Source: Ensifer sp. PDNC004 | GTDB lineage: Bacteria > Pseudomonadota > Alphaproteobacteria > Rhizobiales > Rhizobiaceae | Direction of reading: 5' to 3' | NCBI RefSeq assembly: GCF_016919405.1 | Contig: NZ_CP070353.1 | Location: forward strand, 248,001-312,000 | DNA length: 64,000 nucleotides | Shown here: in pieces, positions 16,796 to 25,003 of the stretch | Position numbering within the stretch: the stretch's first letter is position 1 | Layout: each line of letters starts with the position of its first letter | Notes under the pieces: generated by a model | What the model was told of the DNA's origin: nothing | Database searches by the model: none | Seen by the model: only the letters and a program-made list of their open reading frames with translations | Translations under genes and position numbers: made by a program

Positions 16796-17641
16796 TCAGA
16801 TCATCTCCAATGACCGTTTGCGCTTCGGTGGCGGGAAGGCGTTGTCGAGAGTCGCGAGGTCGTCGGCGGTCAGGTGGATGTCCATCGCGTCGCGGTTTTC
16901 GCGCAGGCGGTCGGCCGAGCCGGTCTTGGGGATCGAGATCACGCCGGGGCGGGTCTTGAGGAAGGCAAGGGCGATCTGTGACGGGGTCGCCTGGTGCGCC
17001 TTGGCGATGTGGATGAGATCGGGGTTGCGCAGCAGCCGGCCCTCGTCGAGCGGCGAATAGGCCATGATGGCGATGCCTTTGCTCTGGCACCAGGGCAAAA
17101 GGTCGAACTCGATGCCGCGGCGCGAGAGGTTGTAGAGCACCTGGTTGACGGCAACGTTCTTTCCATCCGGTACGCTAAGCAGTTCCTCCATGTCGTCGAC
17201 GTCGAAGTTCGAGACGCCCCAGGCGCCGATCTTGCCGGATTTCTTCAGCGCCTCGAAGGCGGCAACGGTTTCCGCCAGCGGATAGCCGCCGCGCCAGTGC
17301 AGCAGGTAGAGATCGATGTGGTCGAGACCGAGGTGTTTCAGGCTACGTTCGCAGGCGGCCTCGGTGCCAATGCGGCTGGCATTGGACGGCAGCACCTTGC
17401 TGACGATGAAGGCCTCGTCGCGGCGACCGCGCACCGCTTCACCGACCACGCGCTCGGACGCACCGTTGCCGTACATTTCCGCCGTGTCGATCAGTGTCAG
17501 GCCCAGATCGAGGCCGAGTTGCAGGCTCTTCACCTCGTCGGCCTTGCGCGCGGCGCTGTCGCCCATGCGCCAGGTGCCCTGGCCGAGAACCGGGATCGCG
17601 CGGCCGTTGGGAAGTGTCGTCGTCGGGATCGGATCGTGCAT
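16796..17641 (-). CDS. Aldo/keto reductase
   Basis: A 281-residue NADPH-dependent oxidoreductase with the (beta/alpha)8 fold. The catalytic tetrad is recognisable: Asp and Tyr in [14 protein letters not shown], Lys in [11 protein letters not shown] and His in LYLLHWRGG. The cofactor region is [19 protein letters not shown] near the C-terminus. The start [13 protein letters not shown] is chosen because GAGGAGAACAGC precedes it. It lies downstream of the LysR gene on the same strand with a 161-base gap, so it may or may not be co-transcribed. Confidence 0.93.
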   Translation of the reverse strand: MHDPIPTTTLPNGRAIPVLGQGTWRMGDSAARKADEVKSLQLGLDLGLTLIDTAEMYGNGASERVVGEAVRGRRDEAFIVSKVLPSNASRIGTEAACERSLKHLGLDHIDLYLLHWRGGYPLAETVAAFEALKKSGKIGAWGVSNFDVDDMEELLSVPDGKNVAVNQVLYNLSRRGIEFDLLPWCQSKGIAIMAYSPLDEGRLLRNPDLIHIAKAHQATPSQIALAFLKTRPGVISIPKTGSADRLRENRDAMDIHLTADDLATLDNAFPPPKRKRSLEMI

Positions 17642-17802
17642 GCTGTTCTCCTCGCGGCCGAATTTGCCCGCACCCTTCACGATGCGCCAAGGTCATGTAG
17701 CACTTTGACGTGCACCAAGTTTCTATCCGTAAAAGCGGAAACGCTTTCAGGAAACAGGCGGGTAGCGGGCAATCTAGCGCATCCGGCCGGTCTTTCGAGC
17801 CT

Positions 17803-18711
17803 TCATCCGGAAAGCCGCCCGCGCTCCTTCTCCATGCGTTGCAGGATCTCGACGAAGGTGCGTACGCGCGCCGGCCGGAAATGGGAGGGCGGATAGACGA
17901 CATGGATGCCGCCCGAGGGCAGCGACCAATCGACGAGCAGGCGCACCAGCCGGCCCTCGGCGATGTCGGTTCGCACCTGATAGTCCGGCAGCACGGCAAG
18001 GCCGATGCCGGCGACAGTGCAGCAATGGGCGGAATCGGTGCTGTCGGCGGTGACAAGCGCTTTGCCTATGATCGGCGTCGCGGCGCCCGCTGCATCCGTG
18101 AAGGTCCATTCGAGCGGTGCCTTCAACGCGCCATTGGCGATCCAGTCGGCTGATGCCAGTTGTCCGGGATGCGTGATGGCGCCGAGCTTGGCGGCATAGG
18201 CGGGTGTCGCGACGAGGTGCTGCTGAAAGGTGCCGATGCGTTTTGCCCGCTCGCTGGAATCTACCAGCCAGCCGGCGCGGATGGCGAGGTCGAGGCGCTT
18301 CTCGATCATGTCGAGAACGGTATCGCCGAAGCTCAGCTCCACCCGCATGTCGGGATAGGCCGCGAGATAGGCGGCGACGGCGTTGGTCACGACCTTGGCG
18401 CCATAGTCGAGCGGCGCCGTCAGCGTCAGCGTGCCGCTCGGGATTTCAGTTTCGGCCGAGACCGCGCCGACGGCCTCGTCCGCATCGCGCAGGATCAGTG
18501 CACAGCGCTCGTAGAAGCGCTGGCCGGTGGCGGTCGGGCTCAGTCGCCGGGTGGTGCGCACGAGCAGGGTGGTGCCAAGCTCCTTTTCCAGTTGAGCGAC
18601 CTGATGGCTGACGGCGGCCTTGGCAAGCCCGAGCCGTTCGGCGGCGGCCGTAAACGAGCCGCACTCGACTACGGCAACGAAATGCGAGAATCGATTTAAG
18701 TTTACAGTCAT
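17803..18711 (-). CDS. LysR-family regulator, divergent from the MBL-fold gene
   Basis: A 302-residue LysR protein. The helix-turn-helix is at residues 4-62 (LNRFSHFVAVVECGSFTAAA, then AKAAVSHQVAQLEKELG), with an effector domain after residue 90. It is convincingly paired with the divergent gene at 18828. The 116-base gap holds a 19-base perfect palindrome, so the MBL-fold gene and lysR itself are the likely targets. Confidence 0.92.
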   Translation of the reverse strand: MTVNLNRFSHFVAVVECGSFTAAAERLGLAKAAVSHQVAQLEKELGTTLLVRTTRRLSPTATGQRFYERCALILRDADEAVGAVSAETEIPSGTLTLTAPLDYGAKVVTNAVAAYLAAYPDMRVELSFGDTVLDMIEKRLDLAIRAGWLVDSSERAKRIGTFQQHLVATPAYAAKLGAITHPGQLASADWIANGALKAPLEWTFTDAAGAATPIIGKALVTADSTDSAHCCTVAGIGLAVLPDYQVRTDIAEGRLVRLLVDWSLPSGGIHVVYPPSHFRPARVRTFVEILQRMEKERGRLSG

Positions 18712-18728
18712 TCGAAATTCTTTGTGAT

Positions 18729-18752
18729 TGTCTGAGGTCCTCAGACAGTCTG
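18729..18752. promoter_or_regulatory. Operator candidate between LysR and MBL-fold genes
   Basis: TGTCTGAGG-T-CCTCAGACA (18729-18747) is a perfect 19-base palindrome. It overlaps a second one, CAGAC-A-GTCTG (18742-18752). The position between divergent promoters and the T-N11-A spacing inside it fit a LysR site. Confidence 0.65.
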
Positions 18753-18827
18753 TTCGGACGGTCGGGCTTTTTCAAGAGCGCCCATGCCGTCATCCTGCCG
18801 GGCACGACAAAAGCCCAAGGAGACCCC

Positions 18828-19739
18828 ATGCAGATCCAGTTGACCCGGCGGACCGCACTCAAGACGGCGGTGGCGGCCGGCGCCGCCATCCTCATTCAGC
18901 CCATTGGCAGCAGCCTTGCCAGGGCTGCCTCGAAGCTCGAATGGCGTTATTTCCAGGCGGACGATGCCGGCTTCAACCGCACTCCGGTGCTCCTGACCGG
19001 CAAGAGCGACGCGATCCTGATCGATGGCGGCTTTACGTTTTCCGATGGCCGGGCGGTGGCCGAGGCGATCAAGGCAACGGCTAAGCGGCTGACGACGATC
19101 TATGTCAGCTGCAACGATCCGGATTTCTATTTCAGCCTCAAGCCGATCGTCGAAGCCTTTCCGGATGCGAAGGTGATCGCCGCTTCGGCGACCGTCGCGG
19201 CGATCAAGGCCAATGTTCAGGGCAAGCTCGAGACCTGGGGACCGCAGTTGAAGGACAATGGTCCGCAGACGCTCGCCGATGTGGTGATGCCGACGGCCGA
19301 CGATCGCACCGCCCTGACGCTCGAAGGCAGCACGATCGAGATCGCCACGATCGAAGGGATGCAGGACCGGCGCTACCTTTTCGTACCGGACCTGCAGGCG
19401 ATCTTCGGCGGCGTGCTCGTCTATTCCGGTTCGCATGTCTGGGTGGCCGACGAGGCAACGGTGGAAGGGCGGCAGAAATGGATCGAAGCGCTCGATGCCA
19501 TGGCAGCGCGCAAGCCCGCGGTCGTCGTGCCGGCGCACAAGAGCGCGGGCGGGCCGGAGGGCGTCGAGGCCATCCGCTTCACACGCGATTATCTCGCAGC
19601 CTTCAACGAGGCGGCGGCCGTCGCCAAGGACAGCGGCGAACTGATCGCGGCGATAACCAAGCGCTATCCGGATCTGCCCGGCGTCTCCACGCTCGAACTC
19701 GGCGCCAAGGTCGCCAAGGGCGAGATGAAGTGGGGCTGA
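18828..19739 (+). CDS. Tat-exported MBL-fold protein lacking the usual metal ligands
   Basis: A 303-residue protein. The N-terminus carries a twin-arginine-type signal (RRTALKTAVAAGAA at residues 7-20, cleavage near ARAAS), so it probably acts in the periplasm. The rest follows the metallo-beta-lactamase fold (AILIDGGFTFSDG, VVVPAHKS). The HxHxDH metal motif is replaced by SCNDPDF at residues 94-100, which leaves only the Asp. A related MBL subfamily with DDPD-type motifs exists, to my knowledge. The catalytic function is therefore doubtful or different. It follows AAGGAGACCCC and is divergent from a LysR gene. Confidence 0.8.
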   Translation: MQIQLTRRTALKTAVAAGAAILIQPIGSSLARAASKLEWRYFQADDAGFNRTPVLLTGKSDAILIDGGFTFSDGRAVAEAIKATAKRLTTIYVSCNDPDFYFSLKPIVEAFPDAKVIAASATVAAIKANVQGKLETWGPQLKDNGPQTLADVVMPTADDRTALTLEGSTIEIATIEGMQDRRYLFVPDLQAIFGGVLVYSGSHVWVADEATVEGRQKWIEALDAMAARKPAVVVPAHKSAGGPEGVEAIRFTRDYLAAFNEAAAVAKDSGELIAAITKRYPDLPGVSTLELGAKVAKGEMKWG

Positions 19740-19808
19740 GCCGGGTGCTCGGCCGGGCGGGGCAGGCTGGCTTTGCCGCCTGCTGCGGCAATGTCCCTTG
19801 CGTAAAGC

Positions 19809-19845
19809 CGCTCACATCCGCGTCAGCCTGACGGGGATGTGAGCG
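19809..19845. other. Long near-perfect stem-loop between MBL and LysE genes
   Basis: Outer arms CGCTCACATCC (19809-19819) and GGATGTGAGCG (19835-19845), then one G-G mismatch, then CGTCA/TGACG around a GCC loop. That gives 16 base pairs in all. There is no T-run, so it may be a Rho-assisted terminator, an mRNA-stabilising hairpin or an operator. The remainder of the 319-base gap shows no ORF. Confidence 0.55.
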
Positions 19846-20058
19846 CCGGTCGTTGGAGATGTTGACCCGGGACAATCGGGGGTCGGAAACCGAATGATCG
19901 CCGATATCCGGCGGTCGGCGGCGCGCGAATGGGGTTGCCGCAACAACAGCCGTCGCCCGATGCGCCGGGCCACCACCAGCAATTGTCACCATGACAAGTT
20001 CGCGGCTGGTGCCGGTTATTAGGACAGCTATGCTGACCCAATTGACCGGGAGGAAACC

Positions 20059-20652
20059 ATGCAGGCCGATACGCTGCTGGCGCTGTTTTTGTTCGCATTC
20101 ACCACCTCGATCACGCCGGGGCCGAACAACATGATGCTGTTCGCGTCTGGCGTGAATTTCGGTTTCGTGCGCACCATTCCGCACATGCTGGGCATCGGCG
20201 CCGGCTTCTTCCTACTGCTCATCGCCGTCGGTTTCGGCCTCGGCGCGCTGCTCCATTCCGTGCCAGTCGTCTATACCGCGCTGAAATTTGCCGGCGGCGC
20301 CTATCTCATCTGGATCGCCTGGAAGATCGGCACCTCGCGTTCGCTGTCCGAAGGCAAGGCCAGCGCACAGCCGATGACCTTCATCGGGGCCGCTGCCTTC
20401 CAATGGGTCAACCCCAAGGCCTGGGTCATGGCGGTGTCGGCGATGGCCACCTATACCAGCAGCGACAGCTACCTCTTCAGCGTGCTCGTCGTCGGCCTCG
20501 TCTTCGCGTTGGTCAACGTGCCGAGCGTTTCCACCTGGGCAGGCTTCGGCTCGGCGCTGCGCCAATGGCTGTCGGAACCGTCGCGGCTCAAGTGGTTCAA
20601 CATCACCATGGCGGTGCTGCTCGTCATCAGCCTCTGGCCGATGTTGAAGTGA
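20059..20652 (+). CDS. LysE/RhtB-family amino-acid exporter
   Basis: A 197-residue membrane protein with about six spans. It starts with the family's typical TLLALFLFAFTTSITPGPNN (conserved TPGPNN), followed by GFVRTIPHMLGIGAGF and FQWVNPKAWVMAVSA. These proteins export amino acids or homoserine-type compounds; the substrate is unknown. CGGGAGGAAACC is a clear ribosome-binding site. No regulator is adjacent. Confidence 0.93.
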   Translation: MQADTLLALFLFAFTTSITPGPNNMMLFASGVNFGFVRTIPHMLGIGAGFFLLLIAVGFGLGALLHSVPVVYTALKFAGGAYLIWIAWKIGTSRSLSEGKASAQPMTFIGAAAFQWVNPKAWVMAVSAMATYTSSDSYLFSVLVVGLVFALVNVPSVSTWAGFGSALRQWLSEPSRLKWFNITMAVLLVISLWPMLK

Positions 20653-20743
20653 GAGCGCTTATCGCCTTGCCCTGCAATCCAGTTTCGGCTGATGCGATTC
20701 TGCAGTAGAAGTGGCAGCGAATTCCCGGCGGAGGAGCCAGGCA

Positions 20744-21388
20744 ATGTCCGAACACCATCACGGCCATGATCATCACGACCATGATCACCACCACGACAAC
20801 CACTTCACCGACATGGAAGCGCGGGTGAAGGCGCTGGAAACGGTGCTGACGGAGAAGGGGTTGATCGACCCGGCGGCGATCGATGCGATCGTCGAGACCT
20901 ATGAGACGAAGATCGGCCCGCGCAACGGCGCGCGTGTGGTCGCCAAGGCCTGGGTCGATCCGGATTTCGCCGCGTGGCTGAAGCGCGATGCGACGGAAGC
21001 GATCGCCAGCCTCAGCTATACCGGCCGGCAGGGCGAGCATATGCGGGCCGTGTTCAACACGCCCGACACCCATAACCTCGTCGTCTGCACGCTCTGTTCC
21101 TGCTATCCCTGGTCGGTGCTCGGGCTACCGCCGGTCTGGTACAAGGCGCCGCCCTATCGCTCGCGCGCGGTCATCGATCCGCGTGGGGTGCTCCAGGAAT
21201 TCGGCCTGAGCCTGCCTGAACCGACGCGCATCCGCGTCTGGGATTCGACCGCAGAGCTCAGATATCTGGTGATCCCCGAACGCCCGGCAGGGACCGATGG
21301 CTTCAGCGAGGACGAGCTTGCAGCGCTGGTCACGCGCGACGCGATGATCGGCACGGGCCTTGCCCTTTCCGCGGAGGCGCTTCGATGA
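20744..21388 (+). CDS. Nitrile hydratase alpha subunit, cobalt type, His-rich N-terminus
   Basis: Hydrates nitriles to amides in the cytoplasm as an alpha-beta complex. The metal site VCTLCSC lies at residues 114-120; Thr in this motif indicates a cobalt enzyme (iron types have VCSLCSC), and Cys118/Cys120 are those that become oxidised. Residues 3-20 are almost all His, Asp and Gly ([18 protein letters not shown]), a probable metal-binding tail. The 214 residues fit the family. The start at 20744 follows GGAGGAGCCAGGCA. It overlaps the beta-subunit gene as ATGA. Confidence 0.95.
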   Translation: MSEHHHGHDHHDHDHHHDNHFTDMEARVKALETVLTEKGLIDPAAIDAIVETYETKIGPRNGARVVAKAWVDPDFAAWLKRDATEAIASLSYTGRQGEHMRAVFNTPDTHNLVVCTLCSCYPWSVLGLPPVWYKAPPYRSRAVIDPRGVLQEFGLSLPEPTRIRVWDSTAELRYLVIPERPAGTDGFSEDELAALVTRDAMIGTGLALSAEALR

Positions 21389-22044
21389 ACGGTCCGCACG
21401 ATCTCGGCGGTGCCCACGGCCTCGGCCCGGTGGCGCCGGAAAAGGACGAGCCCTATTTCCACGGCGAATGGGAAAAGCGGGCGCTCGGCGTCACGCTGTC
21501 CTGCGGCGCCTTCGGCGCGTGGACGATCGACGAAAGCCGGCACGCGCGCGAAAGCCTGCCGCCGGCGACCTATCTTTCGGCGAGCTATTACGAGATCTGG
21601 ACCCGCGCGCTGGAAACACTGTTGAAGCGCCACGGCTTCGTGACCCAGGCCGAGCTCGATGGCGGGCACATGTCGGAGCAGGGGGCAGCGCCGAAGCGGG
21701 TGCTGAAGGCCGACATGGTGGCGGGCGTGCTTGCCAAGGGCGGCCCCTGCGATCGGCCTGTCGATGCCGCGCCACGCTTTGCTGTCGGCGACCGGGTGAA
21801 GACGAAGAACTTCAATCCGGAGACCCATACGCGCCTGCCGCGCTATGCCCGCGCCAAGCTCGGCCGGGTCGAGGCGGTGCAGGGCGCCTTCGTCTTTCCG
21901 GACGACAACGCCCATGGCCGCGGCGAAAATCCGCAATGGGTCTACACAGTCGTTTTCGATGGGCCGGAGATCTGGGGCGAGGGCGCCGACCCGACGCTGA
22001 CGGTGTCGATCGACGCCTGGGAGAGCTACCTTGAGCACGTGTAA
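21385..22044 (+). CDS. Nitrile hydratase beta subunit
   Basis: A 219-residue beta subunit. It opens with [16 protein letters not shown], the conserved start of the family, and has the C-terminal barrel sequence [20 protein letters not shown] and [20 protein letters not shown]. Conserved Arg residues in these segments contact the alpha subunit's oxidised cysteines. Its ATG overlaps the alpha stop (21385-21388), so the two are coupled. Confidence 0.95.
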   Translation: MNGPHDLGGAHGLGPVAPEKDEPYFHGEWEKRALGVTLSCGAFGAWTIDESRHARESLPPATYLSASYYEIWTRALETLLKRHGFVTQAELDGGHMSEQGAAPKRVLKADMVAGVLAKGGPCDRPVDAAPRFAVGDRVKTKNFNPETHTRLPRYARAKLGRVEAVQGAFVFPDDNAHGRGENPQWVYTVVFDGPEIWGEGADPTLTVSIDAWESYLEHV

Positions 22045-22402
22045 GGTGACATCGCCGCTCGTCGCCTCGGCCGAACTGCCGAAGTCGCCGGAGGGCGATC
22101 CGGTCTTTGCCGAGCCCTGGCAGGCCAACGCCTTCGCCATGACGGTGCGCCTGCACGAAAAGGGCGTGTTCTCCTGGCCGGAATGGGCAGAAGCGCTTTC
22201 GGCAGAACTCTACAAGCCCGGCCGCAAGGCCGATGCCAGCGACTATTACGACTGCTGGGTGGCAGCCCTTTCACGCCTCGTCACCGAGCTTTCGCTCGCA
22301 TCCGGCCGCGAACTGGACGACCTGACACTCAGCTGGCAACGCGCGGCCGAGGCAACGCCGCACGGGCAACCGATCGTCAGAGAGAACGATCCGCTGCGGT
22401 AG
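22031..22402 (+). CDS. Nitrile hydratase accessory protein (activator-like)
   Basis: A 123-residue protein overlapping the beta gene by 14 bases, with a likely TTG start at 22031 (GGGAGA just upstream). The segment EGDPVFAEPWQANAFAMTV and then LHEKGVFSWPEWAEALSAEL resembles the N-terminal part of beta subunits, as in the nitrile hydratase activator/accessory family that delivers cobalt to the alpha subunit by subunit exchange. With the two subunits it makes a three-gene cobalt nitrile hydratase operon. No amidase follows. Confidence 0.85.
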   Translation: MSTCKVTSPLVASAELPKSPEGDPVFAEPWQANAFAMTVRLHEKGVFSWPEWAEALSAELYKPGRKADASDYYDCWVAALSRLVTELSLASGRELDDLTLSWQRAAEATPHGQPIVRENDPLR

Positions 22403-22430
22403 TCCCTTTGCCAAAGACTTCTCAGACCTG

Positions 22431-22492
22431 CCCCTCGTCCTAATCTCCCCGCTTGCGGGGAGAAGGTAGTCGGTAGACCGGATGAGGGCCAG
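22431..22492. repeat. RIME-like palindromic repeat, best-preserved copy
   Basis: ATCTCCCCGC-TTGCGGGGAGA is a near-perfect palindrome. It is followed by AGGTAGTCGGTAGACCGGATGAGGG, the second inverted repeat of the family. It sits between the convergent nitrile hydratase operon and the SDR gene and may contribute to termination. Confidence 0.7.
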
Positions 22493-22532
22493 CCCACAAG
22501 GCTTCGCGCAGCGTGAGGCGCCATCCGTTCTT

Positions 22533-23423
22533 TCATGCGTAATAGGACGGCTGATCCAGGTCAGCGAGCAGGCCGGGGCCGGCAGGGCTCCACCCGAGCA
22601 CGGCGCGGGTATGAGCGCTGGATGCGGCCATGTTGCCGCCGGCCATGCCGGCGAACCAGCCGAAATGCGCGCGCGGGCGGGCTTCGACCGGCAGACCGAG
22701 ATTTCGGCCGACGACCTCCGCGATCTGCCGGAACGGGATCCTTTCGTCCGCCACGGCGTGGTAGACGCTCTCGGTCGTGCCACTTTCAAGCGCAAGCCGA
22801 TAGACGCGTGCAGCATCGTCCCGGTAGACGCCCGACCAGCAGTTGGCGCCGTCATCGAGATAGGCCGAAACGCCGGTCTGGCGCGCCAGGCGCACGAGGA
22901 TGGGGATGAAACCGTAATCGCCCGTGCCGTGAACGGAAGGTGCGAGCCGGACCGTTGCCGCCCGAACGCCGCGCTCGGCAAGGGCACGGGCGGCGGCTTC
23001 GGATTTGCGCGGCACGGCGGCATTGGGGCGATCGGTTTCCGTCGCGCCGGGCGGCAGCCCGGCTAGACCGGAGGTTACAAGCAGCGGCCGATCCGACCCG
23101 GCGAGAACCTCGCCCAGAAGCGCGATGACGCGCTGATCCTCGGCCGAACTTTCCAAAAAACTGGAAAAATCCTGGTCGAGCGGGCCGTGGACGAAGTCGT
23201 GCCGGAAGGCCGTGTGGATGACGGCATCGGCTTGGCCAGCGGCCCGCTGCAGGATCGCCGCGGACTGAAGGCCGCCTTCGACGACCGAAGCCCCGGTTGC
23301 GGCCAGCGCCACGGCCTTTTCGCTGGAGCGCGCCAGGCCGGACACCCTGTGCCCCGCCGCGATCAGGTCCCTCACCACGGCGGACCCGACCCAGCCGGTC
23401 GCGCCCGTTACGAATACATGCAT
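22533..23423 (-). CDS. Extended/atypical SDR, NAD(P)-dependent epimerase-like
   Basis: A 296-residue Rossmann protein with the TGATGWVGSAVVRDL nucleotide motif at residues 6-20. The segment YHAVADERIPFRQIAEVVGR is typical of NAD-dependent epimerase/dehydratase-like proteins. The usual YxxxK catalytic pair is not apparent where expected (PRKSEAAARAL stands there), so it is an atypical member. It is transcribed just after the O-methyltransferase gene on the same strand (54-base gap), probably under the same TetR control. Confidence 0.85.
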   Translation of the reverse strand: MHVFVTGATGWVGSAVVRDLIAAGHRVSGLARSSEKAVALAATGASVVEGGLQSAAILQRAAGQADAVIHTAFRHDFVHGPLDQDFSSFLESSAEDQRVIALLGEVLAGSDRPLLVTSGLAGLPPGATETDRPNAAVPRKSEAAARALAERGVRAATVRLAPSVHGTGDYGFIPILVRLARQTGVSAYLDDGANCWSGVYRDDAARVYRLALESGTTESVYHAVADERIPFRQIAEVVGRNLGLPVEARPRAHFGWFAGMAGGNMAASSAHTRAVLGWSPAGPGLLADLDQPSYYA

Positions 23424-23477
23424 TGCTGTTCTCCTTGATTGGGCGGACCACGCGGGTCCGTGAGGCGATGGCGCCGA

Positions 23478-24131
23478 TCAGGCGAGGCGCATCGTCACTT
23501 CGATGTCGTCGGCAAACGGGGTCGACAGGTAGGTTCCGGACGCTGAGCGGATGTAGTCGAGATATTCGGGGCAACTGTCGGCATCGTCGGCGATGATCAG
23601 GGCGCCCGGGCGCAGCCGGGGTTCGATCAGCTTGAAGACGTCGAGATAGATCGGTTTTGCCCCGTCGAGCAGCACCAGGTCGATCGCATCGGGAAGGTCG
23701 GCGAAAGTCGTCAGCGCGTCGCCTTGCCGGATCTCGACGAGATCGTCGAGACCGGCTGACGCGAGGTTCTGTCCGGCCCGCGCCACCTTCGCCGGTTCGA
23801 ATTCGCTGGTGATCAGCTCGCCGCCGCCATTGTCGCGCAGCGCCGCTGCGAGAAAGAGCGTCGAGATGCCGAAGGACGTTCCGAACTCGACGATCCTTTG
23901 GGCGCGGCTCGCGCGGGCGAGCATGTAGAGGAGGTTGCCGGTCTCGCGCGAAACCGGCAGCCACAGGTCCTTCAAGAGCCCGTAGAGCTGCAGATATTCG
24001 GTCTTGCTGTGCAGCAATCGTTCGCGTTCGCCTGGGGGCAGTTGCGCGACTGCGGGGCTGGTTGCGGCATCGGCCTCGTCGAACAGGCGGTCGAGAAGGC
24101 CCTTGAGAGGCTGGCTGGTGAGCGTTGTCAT
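23478..24131 (-). CDS. Class I SAM-dependent O-methyltransferase (COMT-like)
   Basis: A 217-residue cytoplasmic methyltransferase. Motif I is VEFGTSFGISTLFLAAAL. LITSEFEPAKVARAGQNL binds the SAM ribose, and the catechol-O-methyltransferase-like metal region is LVLLDGAKPIYLDVFKL with ADDADSC. The start MTTLTSQPLKG follows CGAAGGAACATCCG; the longer frame upstream crosses the regulatory region. It is divergent from the TetR gene at 24223, with an operator candidate between. Confidence 0.9.
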   Translation of the reverse strand: MTTLTSQPLKGLLDRLFDEADAATSPAVAQLPPGERERLLHSKTEYLQLYGLLKDLWLPVSRETGNLLYMLARASRAQRIVEFGTSFGISTLFLAAALRDNGGGELITSEFEPAKVARAGQNLASAGLDDLVEIRQGDALTTFADLPDAIDLVLLDGAKPIYLDVFKLIEPRLRPGALIIADDADSCPEYLDYIRSASGTYLSTPFADDIEVTMRLA

Positions 24132-24177
24132 CGGATGTTCCTTCGTTTTCGATGGGCTTGCGTTCACGAAGAAAAAT

Positions 24178-24190
24178 ACGAATAATTCGT
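24178..24190. promoter_or_regulatory. TetR operator candidate
   Basis: ACGAAT-A-ATTCGT is a perfect 13-base palindrome in the 91-base gap between the divergent O-methyltransferase and TetR genes. It lies 47 bases from one start and 33 from the other, so one site could control both. The gap is notably AT-rich. Confidence 0.6.
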
Positions 24191-24222
24191 CGCATTCGCT
24201 AATCGCATTGCAGGCGCTGCCA

Positions 24223-24858
24223 ATGGCCAACAGATCAAGTGTCCGTATTTCTTCACGAAAAGCGCCCAAGCAGGCGCGCTCGAACGAGCTGGTGAGGGCC
24301 ATTCTCCAGGCTGCTGTTCAGGTTTTGGAGGAGGAGGGCGCGCAGCGTTTTACCACCGCTCGCGTGGCGGAACGGGCGGGTGTCAGCGTCGGGTCACTGT
24401 ACCAGTATTTTCCCAACAAGGGCGCGATCCTGTTTCGCCTGCAAAGCGATGAGTGGCGGCAGACGTCGGGGCTGCTGGCGACGATCCTTCGCGATGGCTC
24501 GCGCGCGCCGCTCGATCGACTGCGGTCCCTGGTTCACGCCTTCCTGCGCTCGGAATGCGAGGAAGCGGCCGTTCGGGTCGCCCTGGGCGACGCGGCACCT
24601 CTTTATCGCGATGCGCCCGAAGCCCGGGAAGCCAAGGAGGCCAACGACCCGCTCATCGACCGGTTCATGATCGAGCTTCTTCCGAGCGCACCCGGCGACA
24701 TCAGGGAACGTGCCGGCGACCTGATCATGACGACGATGACCACGGTGGGGAAGGATTTTTCGGGAACGGCGCGCAGCGATGCGGAGATCGAGGCCTATGC
24801 GGATGCGATGGCCGACATGTTCTCGGCCTATCTCGTGGCGAAGGGCGCCGGCACCTGA
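24223..24858 (+). CDS. TetR-family regulator
   Basis: A 211-residue repressor-type protein. The N-terminal helix-turn-helix spans about residues 20-65 (AILQAAVQVLEEEGAQRFTT, then VAERAGVSVGSLYQYFPNKG), followed by a helical ligand-binding domain. The start ATG 24223 leaves a short basic N-terminal arm (KAPKQARS) before the motif. There is no strong ribosome-binding site; longer in-frame starts would run into the divergent promoter. It probably controls the divergent methyltransferase and SDR genes and itself. Confidence 0.92.
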   Translation: MANRSSVRISSRKAPKQARSNELVRAILQAAVQVLEEEGAQRFTTARVAERAGVSVGSLYQYFPNKGAILFRLQSDEWRQTSGLLATILRDGSRAPLDRLRSLVHAFLRSECEEAAVRVALGDAAPLYRDAPEAREAKEANDPLIDRFMIELLPSAPGDIRERAGDLIMTTMTTVGKDFSGTARSDAEIEAYADAMADMFSAYLVAKGAGT

Positions 24859-25003
24859 TGCATCCCGAAAATTGTGAGCGTCCCGGCGATTTTGAGCGCA
24901 GGGCGTCTCGGGTCACGCAGGGTGAGACGAATGTGCGGGCTCGACCGTAACTCTTTGAAATACCTTGCCGACAAAGCCTGATCGGCGTTGGCTGGGTTAC
25001 CCC

